Shown: positions 1-13,443, counted from the stretch's first letter. The stretch is DNA of 64,000 nt from Skeletonema tropicum (GCA_037178625.1 CM074143.1:620001-684000), one strand, 5' to 3'. Notes: generated by a model from the sequence alone, not told the origin. Numbers and translations are program-made.

Positions 1-2
1 TG

Positions 3-902
3 ATGGGAGCAGCTTGGGCGACTACGTTGACACGAGCTGTGGAATTTGTTCTCATTGGGTTGTATTTGTATTCGCAAAAGAATACGATGAAAGAGACATG
101 GCCAACAATACGGACACATAATTTGCGATGGCACGTGATTAAGCCATTCATGAAGTTGGCTATTTCGGGAGCTCTATGTATAAGTGCTGAGGCATGGACA
201 TTTGAAGTCACAACAATATTATCGGGACTAATTGGAACGGTTGAATTGGATGCTCATGTCATTTGTTTGAATATGGCAACATTCCTCTATTTGAGCTTCC
301 CATTTGCAATTGGAATTGCTGCATCGATACGGGTTGGGCAGCTGATTGGAGAGCAAAAGCCAGTGGATGCGCAGAGGTCTACACGCATGTCATTCGTACT
401 CACATTGGTGTTTCAGATCATCTTGATTGCCCTCATTGTACCATTCAAAGATTCTTTGGGAAGTTTATTTACTATTGATCAAGATGTGGCAAACCTCGTA
501 GCCGAAATCATTCCAATTTGGTGTGTCTTTATGATCGGAGACTCTGTGCAAGCTGTGACTGGAGGGGTGTTACGAGGTCTGGGCAAACAAAAATTGAGCC
601 TGATACTCAATATACTTGGATTCTGGGTACTAGGTGTCCCAATTGGGGCAACGTTAAGTTTTGCTGCTGGTTTAGGCGTGTTTGGGTTGTGGTGGGGACT
701 TGTAACCGGAATTTACTGCACAGCAATTATTGGGATACTGATTCTACGATTTCGCATGGACTGGCGGAAGGAAGCGGAGAAGTCAATCAAACGATTATCA
801 ACTTTGACCAGCCGCAGTACAAAGCACAACAGTGATGGAAAAAGTGGTGAAATAATAGGAGATATGGAAGTAGAAGATGGAAGCAAGAATTGTAAGACCT
901 AA
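3..902 (+). CDS. MATE-family multidrug/toxin efflux transporter, C-terminal part
   Basis: The gene enters from the left edge, so the N-terminus is missing and the first in-window Met is probably internal. About 299 residues remain. They show roughly six hydrophobic segments in the spacing of the second half of a MATE transporter, with the family-typical run GIAASIRVGQLIGEQKP after a membrane segment and SVQAVTGGVLRGLGKQK near the middle. MATE proteins (known family) export organic cations or xenobiotics in exchange for H+ or Na+ at the plasma or vacuolar membrane. The last 50 residues are a charged, Ser/Lys-rich cytosolic tail. No intron is needed in the visible part. The gene converges on the G8 gene, with 316 bp between the two stop codons. 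A full family member has about 450-550 residues, so roughly 40% is outside the window. Confidence 0.9.
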   Translation: MGAAWATTLTRAVEFVLIGLYLYSQKNTMKETWPTIRTHNLRWHVIKPFMKLAISGALCISAEAWTFEVTTILSGLIGTVELDAHVICLNMATFLYLSFPFAIGIAASIRVGQLIGEQKPVDAQRSTRMSFVLTLVFQIILIALIVPFKDSLGSLFTIDQDVANLVAEIIPIWCVFMIGDSVQAVTGGVLRGLGKQKLSLILNILGFWVLGVPIGATLSFAAGLGVFGLWWGLVTGIYCTAIIGILILRFRMDWRKEAEKSIKRLSTLTSRSTKHNSDGKSGEIIGDMEVEDGSKNCKT

Positions 903-1218
903 ACTGTCAAAACCAAAGAGATAGTACAATAACGACTTTCCCAATTCGTCGTTTTTCATCACTGTTACGAGCACTTTTTTATGCGGTACGAAAGCAACTA
1001 CAATTACACTTCTTCATTCTCTTCCTGAAATCTTGTACAGATGAAAGACCATACTCATCAGCAGCAGCTAAAAGACTAGTGTGTAATCAAACAAGATAAT
1101 TTAAGTACGCCTTTTCCCCCCTACTACCAGGGGCGAAGGAGTATCTCTATCCAGAGGTACCATGTAACAAAAGCTAATACAGTAGGTCCAAGAGCCCAAG
1201 TTTGCGAGAATATTCGCT
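903..1218. other. Convergent intergenic spacer
   Basis: This 316-bp stretch lies between the stop codons of the MATE gene and the G8 gene. I see no open frame with coding character. It must hold both 3' ends; no strong polyadenylation signal stands out. Confidence 0.6.
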
Positions 1219-4200
1219 CTAGACAGCGTATATCTGAACATCATCGACTTCAATATTCCAATTTACGTTGATTTGGTGAATCCAAACTTCAACGCTCTCG
1301 CACGCAGCAAGTTCGTCACTGACCGCAAACGAAGCTTCGAAATCATTCCATCCTACAGGGTCCCAAGGTAAATTCTGCATCAAATGTGAAGATGAAACAA
1401 GCAAGTGAGTGATTCGGACAGTTACGAGAGAAGAAATATAACACAAATTAATGCGCTTACCAATCCATTCCAGAATTGCTGGTATACGTCGCCACTTGCA
1501 CATTTCCTGCCATAAATAACAACGCTGGGGCATTGTGCACCACTATAACTGTTGACTAGGTAGCTGGGGTCACATGTGACTCCAGCCAACGAATCATCAG
1601 TGAGCCGGAACTTAGCATAGATGGTAAACTCTTCAGTAGAAACAAAGCACCTAGGATCCAACACTTGACGAATACCGCGCCAGTTATGATCCCTGTCGTA
1701 CACACGAAGGGCATGTCCACTACCACCTGCACCAGCGATAACTTTTACCTTGGAACGATCCCTGTCAGTGTAAGTCCAGTACAAATCCTTCTGTTCCATG
1801 TCGGGGTTCTCAATGAGCGCATTACAATTCTGCTCAAGAACGTAGGCCTTTACATCGGCAGTGTAAACATCCCAGCTAGGATTTGCATCAGCAAAATACA
1901 TCTTGGCAAGATTTGCCTTGACCCCATTTTCATTGTGGACGTGAATTCCATGAAGGTGGTGCCTGACAAAGAAAAGGTTGTGCACAAAAATCAGCAATAT
2001 AAGTTTGGTAAATCAGAGAAAGTGGGACAACCGAATTTCAAACTTACCAGCCATCTTCGTCAGGCGTATCCGCAGTAATGTATCCAACACGATGGTATTC
2101 CCTCAAACCATTTTTGTCAGTATGAAACATGAGGTTATTGCAACGCGCATTACCATCCCAGGAGTAGATCAAGCAACTGGCATCCGACTTGATTTTTGCA
2201 GAGAAGGCAATTCTGTCGCCGGCATTGACACAATCGACGTTCAGGATTTGGGCTTGAGTGCGATCATACCAACCGCGGGACGAAGATTTGAGCGCGCTTC
2301 CCCCATTTGGACCTGGAACAACGTCGAGAACAACGTCACCTCCCCAAGTATCTGCATAGTGAAAGACAGAACAAAAGAAAAATGTGAGCTCTCACTTCAG
2401 ATCATGCAAATACAATATTGTAATGACTGCAACTGCACTTACCCCAAAAAAGAGAGTCACCTGTTTCAAGGTTTCCATTGCGCACCAAACTGGCACGGTC
2501 GCAGCTCAAAGGAGTAATTGATACGCTGTCGAGAAGATATTTCACGTTGTCCGGCGCTCGCTCGAGCTCCATCCATAGGCGGGGTGATGGGGGCATTCTA
2601 AAGATGCCATGAACACGACCCCACTCAGCATTGTTGTAGGGTCTAACAATGGCCGCTAAATCCCTATGCTCAGCTGTGTAAAGATACTCCTTGGTTGATG
2701 CGTCTCGGTAACGCCTATCATTGAGAGTCAAAATTGGAGATTGGTTTCTCCACCATTCGCGATTCGGATCAATTACAGTTGAAGGGTTACCAGCTTCATC
2801 GGTCATCTTCAGCCAGGCATTAAACTCAAAGAACTCTCCCTCCCCCGCATCGGCACACAAGCTGTTGAAATTCTGAGCGATACCCGTCCAGTGATGTACG
2901 CGATCCATAGCAATAGCGTTTCCTCCATCTTTACCCTCCCCAGGCTTGAGTACATTCACAACATCTCCATACCACTTTGTGTGAAGCCACGGGGTGACAT
3001 CACTGCGGGTTGCAGAGTCTCCATTCCTGATTATATCCGCACATTCAGTAGCAGCATCCACAGTAGGTTTGATCAAGGTAACATCGCCGATCGAAACCCC
3101 TCCATCGCAATCTGCGGCTTGAGCCCATTGCTCTTCAGCGTACGTGGGCCACACGGAGTTTCCAAGATCGTCAACAAATTCAGCAGTGTATGTTCCGGCT
3201 GGAAGAGATGCAGAGAAGGTCCTTTGACCATCGTAAGCATAAGTGTTCCAGCGTTCGTTGTAGGTGCGTGCGTTGCCCGGAATGTCAACAGAAAGTCCAG
3301 AGGCAGTGTCGGTCACCCTTAACTTGTAATTTTCGGTACCGAAGCGCTCTGTGAATAGAGTAAACATACCTAGACAAACCCCAGTGCAGTAAGCCATACA
3401 CCCGCCAGTAGACTTGCAGCTATCACCAAACAAGCCCGTCATGTAAGGTTGATCACTGACTAACGCCCCGCTTGATGCACTTCCATCAGGGTCGAGAGAT
3501 CCATCAATGTCGGTGATAACAATATCTGGATATCCGTAGCTAGAAGCACGACAGCCATCTAGAATGACGTCACGACCGTCATCAACAGTGACGTTCTCGA
3601 ACGATGTCTTGTAATCGAAATGGGCAGCGTAGTGAGTATCCGTGGAAAGGCCTATTGCTTCCGTCTGAGGGCAATTCTCGTAATATTCTTTCTCTTTGTC
3701 AAAACCTGACAAGACAACATTCTTCGCACGAAGGCCAAAGCCAGGGTCTAAATGGTCCAACCTCCACATCGTACCCATCATGTGAATGCCTTCGTAAGTC
3801 CAACTGCTATGTCCACAGAGCTTGTGACTATTATTGTCATAAACGTAATTCTTGAAGGTTTCAGTTTGACCCTGGATTACAAAGTCCTCCAATGCGATAC
3901 CGTCCGACCTGCTGATCTGAATACCTTTCTGGTTATCCGACAGAAACCCACCGATGAACTTGCAATGAACGCAGTTGTAAGTATATATTCCTTGTTCACG
4001 GTTCCTGTAAGCTGAAAGGTTCTCAAAAACAGGAACATTGTCGGGATCCCTGAATTGAAAGAATTGCTCAAAGTCAGCTAGATGGAAACCTTGACGAAAG
4101 TTAGAGTGGGCTTTGTTATCCTTGAAAGTTCCAATGACCACCCTACGCAAGTTTCCACCAACCTGAACCTTATCCACGTCGAGGGTCCTCCAATCGAGAT

Positions 4201-7200
4201 AGTAGCGGAATCCGCGTTTATGCCCCCCAGCAGCGACCTATGAAACAGATATCAATGTGTAACAAAATCAAGTAGCTGTCAGAATCATTTACTTTGAAAC
4301 GCAGCAATCATATGCTCAAAAAAGAATACTCACATTTCCAATGAAATGATTGGTTGGCGACCAAATTGAGAAACCATCCGCGTCATAGTCATCCCATCCA
4401 TCGATACGATTGTGATAACCAATTCTGTTGTTTATGTTTGACGCAAGGTTATCAACCACCATGTTCTCTGCCGAAACACGATCGAAGTAAAAGCAGTGTC
4501 CAGTAATCCCAGCTCCTACATTTGAGGCAATCGTTGCATTTGCGGTACCATCGACAGAAATACACCTCATATTGGATTCACGGATAGAGTTGCTTGAAAT
4601 TGACGTGCCTTCAATATTGCCATTGTACAAGAGCTGAATTGCGAAGCGATTCTTCCTTGACGACTGACCCATGTTGTAGAATTCCACACCTTCAATTACT
4701 TGAGCAACACCTGGAGTGTGAAAGATTTGCAAGTATCCTCCGTTGTAGGTGCCATCGTCTTCACCAATAATTTTGATGTTACGAGTCGTCACAGCAATTT
4801 CTACACCATAACCTGGAGTTTCTTTGTCAGAAAGGACAGGAGAGATGGGACTTTCTAACTCGACCACCACGTTCCCATTATCCTTCTGAGATATTGCACT
4901 AACTCGGCCTTCCTGAGCATCTTCTCCGAGAAGCGTAGATGAAGTAATGTGCACGTCAGAATTGACGCCCCAACGTGCGGCATCTGATCCGTCAACCTCG
5001 AGTCCTGCAGCAGGCTGCGGATAAAAGTAAAAGCAACGATTGAGAAGAAGGTGAGCATGCGTGAGACGAGTCGAAAATGACAAGCACATGTCATGTCATC
5101 AATCATCTTACCCCGCCTTTAAACTTAATGCTGACATCATCAAAATCCCAATCAACATAACCTGTCGAATCATTCTCGTCTTCGGTAACAAAAAGGATTT
5201 CAGGTGGGCTGGTGAAGTCATAATTTTCGTCCACTACAAAATCTCCTGAACAGGTAACCCAACCGTCAGCTGAACTCTGTGGAGGACAATAGAGGGGTTT
5301 ATTATACCTATACCCGACCGTAGCTGTCCCCTTAATTTCGAACCAGTATCGACTGACGTTTGTCTTGCCAGTATATCGTGCACGCAATGAGGCCGTATAA
5401 GTTGCGCCTTGCATAAAGCATTGGTGATTGACGTGGAAACGAAGGGAGTCTCCATGCCAATAACGATTCCCGATGTGCCAATACTTGTTCACGGCCCCAT
5501 CGACGGTTTCTTCCAAGATAGTAGGGACCCATTTATCACTTCTGTGTGTCCACATGGGATAATGATGCCAACCCCTTCCATCAGCATCCTCTGCGTCTCC
5601 ATTGACGACAAGCTCAAGGCAAGGGTCATCAATGGGGGCATAGGACTTGGGGGATGGTAACTCAAACTGGAATTCGTCCATGTGAACAATTTGACCAGGC
5701 TTGAAGTTTTCGAGGTAAAAGACTTGACCAACGGTGTTGGCCAAGCTACTTTCGTCCCACGTCCACTCGCTCGCAAAGGTAAACCATTCATTATTTTTCC
5801 CAATAGACGAAGGAAGTAACTGCAGAGGACAGGAGCAGGAGGAAGAATTGAGGACGCGGATACGAGATAAAATATTTCTGACGGGATTCAAGATTACTTA
5901 CATATGCTCTTTGATCGTAAGGAGTAGAAGTCCCCTCAGCCGTGATAATTCTCCTACCCAATCTGGGACAATGATCTCCATGATTCATAGTTGCACAAAC
6001 GGACACAGCTCCATCTTCCAATGTCGGGTCCTCAATCTTGAGACGAATAGTTACCAAATATTTAGCATCCTGTGTTATGGGACAGTCCATGACAAACTTA
6101 GTAAAATCAAGGCGGAAGCCTTGATAACCCTTTCGAAGATTTGTTGCGGTAAGCGTCCCACTTTCTTCGTCGTACTTCAGGACATTTCCGTCACCACCCT
6201 TCCATACAGAAAAGTCCACACCATCCTCAAAATCATGCACGATTTTATTAGGACAAGAAATGGAAGAATCGGACAAATGGGGCAAAGCATCTTGAGCCGC
6301 AGTCTCCCCTACAATTGGGTCGGGGTACAAACGATCCGCCTCTGCCATGGCAATGATGGGGGTCCATGTCTTACCGGATGCCTCCACGTCCCATCCGCGA
6401 ATGTTCAATTTACCGCCAGCAACGAGAAATGGCTTCTCCCCCGCGTTTAGGGGGGCTGCACCGTCGACAGGCTCGTGGGGGGTGAACATAACGTCGCTGC
6501 TACCAGTCAAGACGATCTTCATGGAGGTGTTGTCTTCAGAGATGGGTTGGTCATCAGACATTTCAAGTTCACCTTGGACGAATACATAGGGAGTATGAAG
6601 AGTAGACTTGTAGTTTGTGGGGACAAGGAGTTTACCGATAATGTTGAGACCGCCAATGGTAACCTCGGCTCCAAGATCGTACTAGAGGGAAGGAGTGGGA
6701 GGTGGTGCGAGAGGCGAAAGGAACATGAGTCAATTAGTAAGTAAGCCTTCAAGTCGATAGCACATCAACTATTGAATTGATATTCATTTACTTACCACAA
6801 GACAAGTTCCACAGGGCACAGTAACCGGATTGGATTCGGCACTCAAAATGGACGACAATCCAGCAGCACCCGTACAATCGAATTCTACAGGGTTACAACT
6901 CAATGGAGCAAAATCACCGATTTGGTTGGTGTTACCAGTAAGACGACGTCCTTCCATCAACTCACGTTCCGTCGCCTCATACTCCGCTCCCTCCCCCTCC
7001 TCATATTCTTCGGGGGTAGTCAAGGTCGGATCATCGCCCAAAAACTCCTCATCCTCACAAGGCTCATCTGCATCAGGATCACACGTAGGAAATGCGGCTG
7101 CCTCCACCGCCACATCAACTCCAGATGTATCCACATCCTCGTTGGTGCGTTCCTCGTTGGTAGAGAACGAGTCACATGCACCGGTACTTAAATCTTCCTT

Positions 7201-7662
7201 GTTGGCTTTGGTACCCTTCGTCTTATCGCCCTTGGCTAGGAAACGACGGAATCGAGCACCATCGTCCTCTTCATCGATGGATTCATCACAGCCTACCTTT
7301 GCTACGACATCGTCTGGAGCTTCTGCGTAGATGGCCTCACCTATCTTTTCATCTTTCTGCCCCTTACTCCCCTTCGTGTTGCCTCCCCCATCAGCGTTAG
7401 CCTCCGTGTTATCCTTCTTCTTGGGCAATCTCCTCTTCCCCTGTTGTTGTTCATCAATGAACAATTCTCTCATATTCGCCGTGGGGGATGGGAGCTGCTC
7501 CGCTACCGACGGAAGTGACTCGGAATGGGATACCTCCTTATTGTTATTATTATTGGCGTTACCAAAACCTCTCAATTTCCAAAGTTTGGCATCTACCACA
7601 TTGTTATTGACACCACTTAGGGTGGCGGTGGCTACGGATAGGATGGCGTTTTGAAACTTCAT
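1219..7662 (-). CDS. Large secreted G8-domain/parallel beta-helix protein with carbohydrate-binding-like modules
   Basis: Eight exons join cleanly with GT-AG introns: 7662-6796, 6681-5902, 5819-5112, 5014-4334, 4237-2443, 2351-2048, 1962-1461, 1374-1219, giving about 1,930 aa. Exon 1 starts with a signal-peptide-like segment (MKFQNAILSVATATLSG), then an Asn/Lys/Gly- and acid-rich region with KGSKGQK and KGTKANK motifs. Exon 2 opens with a G8 domain (EVTIGGLNIIGKLLVP; FLVAGGKLNIRGW). Exons 2-3 carry jelly-roll modules like CBM4/9 (CLELVVNGDAEDADGRGW). Exons 4-5 hold the beta-helix with GYLQIFHTPGVAQVIEGVEF and RCISVDGT, as in the CEMIP/TMEM2/PKHD1L1 group. The C-terminus has two more CBM-like modules. 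The first four introns are phase 0, in keeping with module shuffling. A role in binding or cutting extracellular polysaccharide is inferred from family members such as animal hyaluronan-depolymerising proteins; the substrate here is unknown. Confidence 0.85.
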
Positions 7663-10600
7663 CCTACTTCTTGTATTGATGTTATCTACTGCTGAGATTT
7701 AACAATAATTTATACTGCTTGAATTTTTGCTACCTGTTATGGCAGCTTTGTTGGATCAGCCAACTGTATGATCTGGGAAGTGTGTGTCCCAGAGATGATA
7801 TATAGCTAAAGGTGGATGGGGCAGTTTAATGAAATCAAGAAGTGAGACAAGATGATGATAAAGAACAAAACAGTGTAGCCGTCGATGCAGAGATAGCCGC
7901 CAAGAAGCGCACACAACATACAGATATCAGCGAGAGAATAAGCAGCATTTCACGTGCATCCGAATCTGAGAGCGCAAATAATGACCGTCCTCGACGACCA
8001 CCAAGTTAGATGAAGTCGTCATGACCGAAGGTCAATCTTTAATCTTCGCACTGATGACCGGTGTCCGTCAGACAATACCAAAAGCTGATCCATTCCTTCC
8101 GTCCAACTTTTTCGTCAACTCTCTGCCCCATTCCTCACCTTGATCTTTCAACTATTCACCTAACCTGCAACTATTGTTTCAATCTCTCCAATCCATTCGC
8201 CTTCGCCGAGAGACAAAGGTAGAATCAAAACCGGTGAACGCTCGATCGGCTCGGTTATTCTTTGTTGTGTGAATAAAATTGAAGTCGTCTGAGAAGCAGA
8301 ATAATTCACGAGTGTCATGTTCAATACCGTACAGGATCACTAAGTAATGCACTCGGGTTTTGAAGTTTCTCCGAAATCAGGAAAATATTATTTTTCTATC
8401 AGAATTTGAATACATTCACATACAAAAAAGGAAATAATATTGATCACTTATTATGAAAAAGGGCTTACACTTTGAGTTTATTTGTACCCTTGCTGCGGAT
8501 AATGACTTTTGGTCATTTGAACCCGGAATTGATTCACGCATGCGCACGACATATGGCACAGATGAAGGTTATCCCTCGATCATAGGCCTACTCTCTCTAC
8601 ACACTCTCATCTTCTCTCTGTCGACGACAAGTCATTACTTATTGTTCTTGCCTGCTGCCGAGATAAGTAGATAGATAGATAGATAGATACGTACGTTCCG
8701 ACATACTAGTATGAATTTGTGTTGATAAAAATGATATCGTATGACAATGAAGTTGATCATCGTACCATATGATGTAGGAAAAGATGTGATGCAGCAGCAG
8801 CAAACGCAAGTAAACTGCACCTTGCCAAGAGAAATTTCATCTGCATCTGACCGATCTCCTGCCCAGCTCCTATCTTCTAAACATCAACCAAGTTGGACTA
8901 TTATAGAGTCCTAGAGCATATCGTTGTCCAAGACAAATCATCATAGAGTATGTGGAAGATCCCCTCTACTGAGTGCAGCTGCCAGACCCAACTCCTACGA
9001 TAACCCCAACTCTCTAGCTCAAACCTCCCAACTTTAACTTTTGAACGTGGTCTTGAAACTCTCAAACTCTGATCTGGTTTTGGTTTTGGACTTAGAGGAT
9101 CTGGATGATATTATGAAGATGATGATGCTTCTGCTCTGCGTCCTTCAGCTTTGGCTTTACCTCTCCATTGATTGCTCTTACTTCTCTAGTAGAAGTACTA
9201 TGGAGGGACTTCGGTTTGCGATTTTCGACCAGCCCTCTCAAAAAAAATCATGCGCCGCCAAAACTCAATCACAAATCGGCACACCACCATCATGTTGGGC
9301 CGTAAGTAAGCCATAGCATCGCCAATTAGAATTCTAACTCATCATTGAACTGCCATCTAGATCAATTTTCAACGCAGAAAACGCTCATGTAGTCGGCAGG
9401 TTACGAAATCAAGAACCTACAGACGTATTGGCGGCTATATCTGAGGCATCGATTTTTGGTCTATTTTGGTGGAGGTGGTTAATACCGTCGATGAGGACAT
9501 GCAATATTCGATTCACAAGCCCCCCCGCGGCACTCTCTGATTTATGTTGATATTGATGGCCGGTATGGGTGGTCATAACGCCATGTTATCTGCTTCAGAG
9601 CCACTCGTGGGCGATGTCTTTTGGGTGTTGTATTTTGATTTTTGTGAACAGATTCGTGTGTGGACATAGCATCTCATTAGGATGGTATTAATAGACACAA
9701 CAACACATTTTATTGTAATTACTCTCCTGAACTATCAATATATGAACTAGAGTCCACTTGATATCTAAAGAGCAAGCTGCCGTGCAGTTTATTATCCAGC
9801 GTTGCAGCCTTGAGTCAACAACCAACATAAGTAATCTCTGAAGAAGACAAGACAAGTGCTTATGTGAAGGTTGCAACTACGAAGATAATGTTATCAATAA
9901 TACTAAAATTATTCTTCTCTTTACATGATATTTTATATTCCTCATTCTTATGTAGATGGTTGGCATAAAGACACATCCATACATCCGGCTGCATCAAATA
10001 GACTATCTCTCCTAGCTGACAAACTTTCTTTGATAATGTTGCCAAACTCTCCAGTGCAGTGCTTCTCAAGAAACATTTACCCGCCCTAGTTCCAGCTGAT
10101 GGCTTCTATCGGCGGTTGCATGTATTGTTTGTTGCTTGTTCGTCACCCTATTCATCTCTTATTTCATAGCAGATTTGTTACAGGTTGATGCTTAATATAG
10201 TACTGAATGCCGCCTATGTACTTGCATCTTGCATCGATGATAACAATGGCAATCACCGACTCCTTCCGAAGCGACGACATAGTTATCAACATTGCCGCTG
10301 CTACTGAAGCTGAGTAGTAAGTCACCCGATATCTCAGATTGATTGTAAGCTTTTGTCCACTGAAGCCGTACTACGTATTGCGAGTGAGGACGAAAGGAGT
10401 ACCAGCTGAAGACAGCACCATAGAAAGTAAAATCCACCTCAGGAGTTCATCATGTTGTTGCATGCAATAGCCTCTGGATCAGTATCCCCTCTTTCAAGGT
10501 GCAATGCCTCCCCTCATAGTGTTGTTCAATATTGACTGACGCAAGCAATCACAACTAGGCCAAATTGTCACCTGAACCGCACCTCTCGTCTCGGAGACAA

Positions 10601-11205
10601 GACGCCGCTATATCCATTAATACCGCTATATTGTCGTGTTATAAGCATCGTCTTGCTCTATTTGCTTTTGTATCCCTGCACATCTACTCTTGTAAGTTAT
10701 GCCATTACTAAGCGTAATCCACGCGCTGCATCATTGGATAGTCAAGGGGTCTCATATCGGCGGTTCCTCACCGATGAAGACGTAGCCGGCTCGTCAACTA
10801 TTGTTGCATAGTCACTTCTATCGAATAGGGTAGTAATGGAAGAGTGGTTACGGCCAAAATGTCCTCTGTTCATGAGGGGGCGGTACAGTTGTTGCGTTTG
10901 TTGCAAAATAACGGTCACTTTGTGTAGGCGACACCCAAAAAAAAAGGCTATGAGCGCTGTCACTCTAATTCCTTCACATCATGAGGTCATATCGGCCCAT
11001 TGAGAGCATAGCCGCCGGTTTATAGTGATGCCGGCCGCCGTTCCGCTCCATACCATAGCCGCCGTCTCCGCCATGGTTATTGTGTGCAAAGCGATGAAAG
11101 TTTGAAAAGTGTGTGCAACGGCTAGAAAAATGATCGATGGGGCGCCCCGTTCCCCGCTGGAGTGACCCCTACCTACAGACGGCTGGTCAAAAATCGCATC
11201 CGAAG
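7663..11205. other. Gene-free region upstream of the G8 gene
   Basis: About 3.5 kb with only short, low-quality frames. The first few hundred bases must include the G8 gene promoter. An (ATAG)n microsatellite lies at 8667-8690. Bases 9196-9235 are an inverted relative of the sequence into which the hAT-like element at 11206 is inserted (GGCTGGTC, then AAAATCGC, then CCGAAGTCCCTCCAT). The short word ATAGCCGCC recurs. I see no RNA gene. Confidence 0.5.
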
Positions 11206-12007
11206 CAAGGGTAAATAAGCAGGGTTGGCGTCGTTTTGTTAAATTTCAAAATCAATTTACCATCTCGTCAGCTCATCGGTACTCGAATTTAGCGATATTT
11301 TACATATTCCGACGTATCACTCCTATGATCCGCAGTGATCCAGAAACGGCATCAAATGTTCTTAAGTAAAGTTGTCGTTACGACTTTGAGATTCGTATAA
11401 TTGAGTCTCGCTCCCCTTCACTGAGTCTCGGTTTCTCCCCATCTCCCGTCATTGAATGAAAGCTCGAATTGATCATTCACCGCTCAAGGCAACGGCAACC
11501 ACGGTCGACGTTGCCGCCGCTGAAATAGACCAAGTTAATAGCCGTAATATGGGACGATTGGTGGCTGATCGTTGCTATGGATTACTATGTTGATGATATT
11601 GTGGTTGGATCCACCAGAAACGCTTCTTGGGATGTTCAATGAGCCCTATTCAGTGACCGGCGCTCGCCGGACGTCACCGTCTAATAATATTGCCTCCATG
11701 CTGCCTTCCCTCGGCGGATTCGGCAGCGGCGAGAGCTTTAACACCATCATAATAATCCATAATAACGATCAGCCACCGATCGTCCGATAATATGGCTATT
11801 AACTTGGTCTAATTCAGCGGCGGCAACGGACCATGGTTGCCTTGCCTGATGACGGACGCTACGGCGTGTTGGTGCTGATCATCCTGATCGGACCGGCACT
11901 GACTTTCTCCATTGAACTTGCTGACGAGACGGTAACGGTACTCAGCTTTTATACTAGGTAAAATTTTGGCGGGAACTGTCGTCGCCAACCCTGCTTATTT
12001 ACCCTTG
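11206..12007. mobile_element. Non-autonomous hAT-like foldback element (MITE)
   Basis: The element is 802 bp and bounded by a perfect 25-bp terminal inverted repeat (11206-11230 and 11983-12007) that begins CAAGGGTAAATAAGCAGGG. The outermost bases CAAGG fit the YARNG start known for hAT ends. It is flanked by an exact 8-bp duplication, ATCCGAAG, at 11198-11205 and 12008-12015, the target-site length of hAT. The inverted similarity continues inward in patches: the block with GACCAAGTTAATAGCC at about 11528 matches the inverse of GGCTATTAACTTGGTC at about 11800, so the element is largely a foldback. No transposase frame is present, so it must depend on an enzyme made elsewhere. Confidence 0.88.
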
Positions 12008-12269
12008 ATCCGAAGTCCCTCCATTGTAACCCTGCCTTTTGCGGTGAGGATTGAGGATGATATCACTAACGCCTCAGATCTCATTTTGAAGAAAGACGTT
12101 ACATCAAAATTTAAAAATGGCTATTTTAGCAGACACTCGCTGAAAACAAAACCGCTAAAACAACAACATCATGATGCAACGAACAGCTCGCTCGATGAAT
12201 AACCAGCGCCGCAGCGAGTAACACCACTTATTATTATCCAAAACACATCAGAAATAATCATATTTCAAA

Positions 12270-13188
12270 ATGGTCGCCAGCGATACCGTCATCACTCTAA
12301 AGGGAAGCGTGGAAATCGTTTCCGAATTCTTCTTCACCGCAATCAATTCCATTCTCTACCAACGAGGTGTGTTCTATTCTTCGAAACTATTCACCATTAT
12401 CGCCATCTTGATCCAATCTCAATATCCTGCTAATTTTTGACACCTTCATTACTCAACTCACATACCTCTTTGTCTCTCTCCCCCATCCTCTCCTACAGGA
12501 ATCTATCAACCAGAAACGTTCAAAAGAGAATCCAAATATGGCCTCACCGTCCTCACAACAACCGACAAGGGACTACTAACCTACCTCTCCAGCGTCATGT
12601 CTCAAATGGAATCATGGCTAACAGACGGAGACGTCCAACGGTTGGCATTGGTCGTATCCGGCATTGACTCGGGCGAGACCCTGGAACGGTGGCAATTCAA
12701 TGTATCGGTGGACAATGCAACGAATGGATCTGTAGAAATTTCCAGGGGTGGTAATGATGAGAATGCATCACACAATGTTATGAGAGGAAGCCTTGATAAA
12801 GCTGCAGTAACAAAGATGGGAAAAAAGACTGTAAAGGAGGTACACGATGAAATTCAAGCCATCATTCGACAAATTACCGCGAGTGTGACGTTCCTTCCAT
12901 TGTTGAATGAGCCATGCTCGTTTGATTTGTTGATTTATACCAACACTACTGCGGTGGTTCCTAAGAAGTGGGCGGATTCGGATCCTTGTTATATTATGAA
13001 TAGTCAGGAGGTGAAGTTGAGAAGCTTTACTACGTCGGTAAGTCTTGGATTCTTGTGTTGTTTTGTTTGTCTGATGACAGCAATTTGCTCTGACTGACAA
13101 TGCAAAAACGCCTTTTCTCTTTCGTACTCAGTTCCACAAAGTTGACTCGATGGTGACTTACAAGGAAAAAGATGAGTGGGAGCTGTAA
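12270..13188 (+). CDS. MAD2: Mitotic spindle assembly checkpoint protein MAD2
   Basis: Three exons, 12270-12366, 12499-13037 and 13132-13188, encode 230 aa with consistent splice phases. The whole product is a HORMA domain. Strongly conserved stretches include INSILYQRGIYQPETF, ESWLTDGDVQ, SGETLERWQFNV, IIRQITASVTFLPLL, CSFDLLIYTNT and the C-terminal safety-belt segment EVKLRSFTTSFHKVDSMV. MAD2 binds Mad1 and Cdc20 at unattached kinetochores and holds back the anaphase-promoting complex (known). Length is slightly above the usual 200-210 aa because of an Asn/Gly-rich loop, about residues 150-165, where the family is variable. The ATG sits in AAAATGG. The last exon is tiny (18 codons) but carries the conserved ending. 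Confidence 0.96.
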
Positions 13189-13443
13189 ATAATATGCAGG
13201 TATTGATTCTTTTCTTGATTGAGATGAAAGCATGGAGACTTTTCGATACTGGGCTAGAGAACGACGGAGAGAAGAGGAGCCTATTTGGGGATTGTTAGAA
13301 CAATATAAAGTAATAAGTACATAATTATAAAGCAAAAGGAAGAGCGTGGGTTTTACAATTCAATCTCTAGAGTATTATTTACAAAATGTGTTCTTTCCTA
13401 CTTCTATCAACCAAAATCCATCACCCCCTCACACTTCTTCTCC

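Noticed and set aside
6830..7330. Long plus-strand frames opposite exon 1 of the G8 gene
   Set aside because: They are complements of a low-complexity, acidic/Ser-rich coding exon; the minus-strand model has splice sites, phase and domains.
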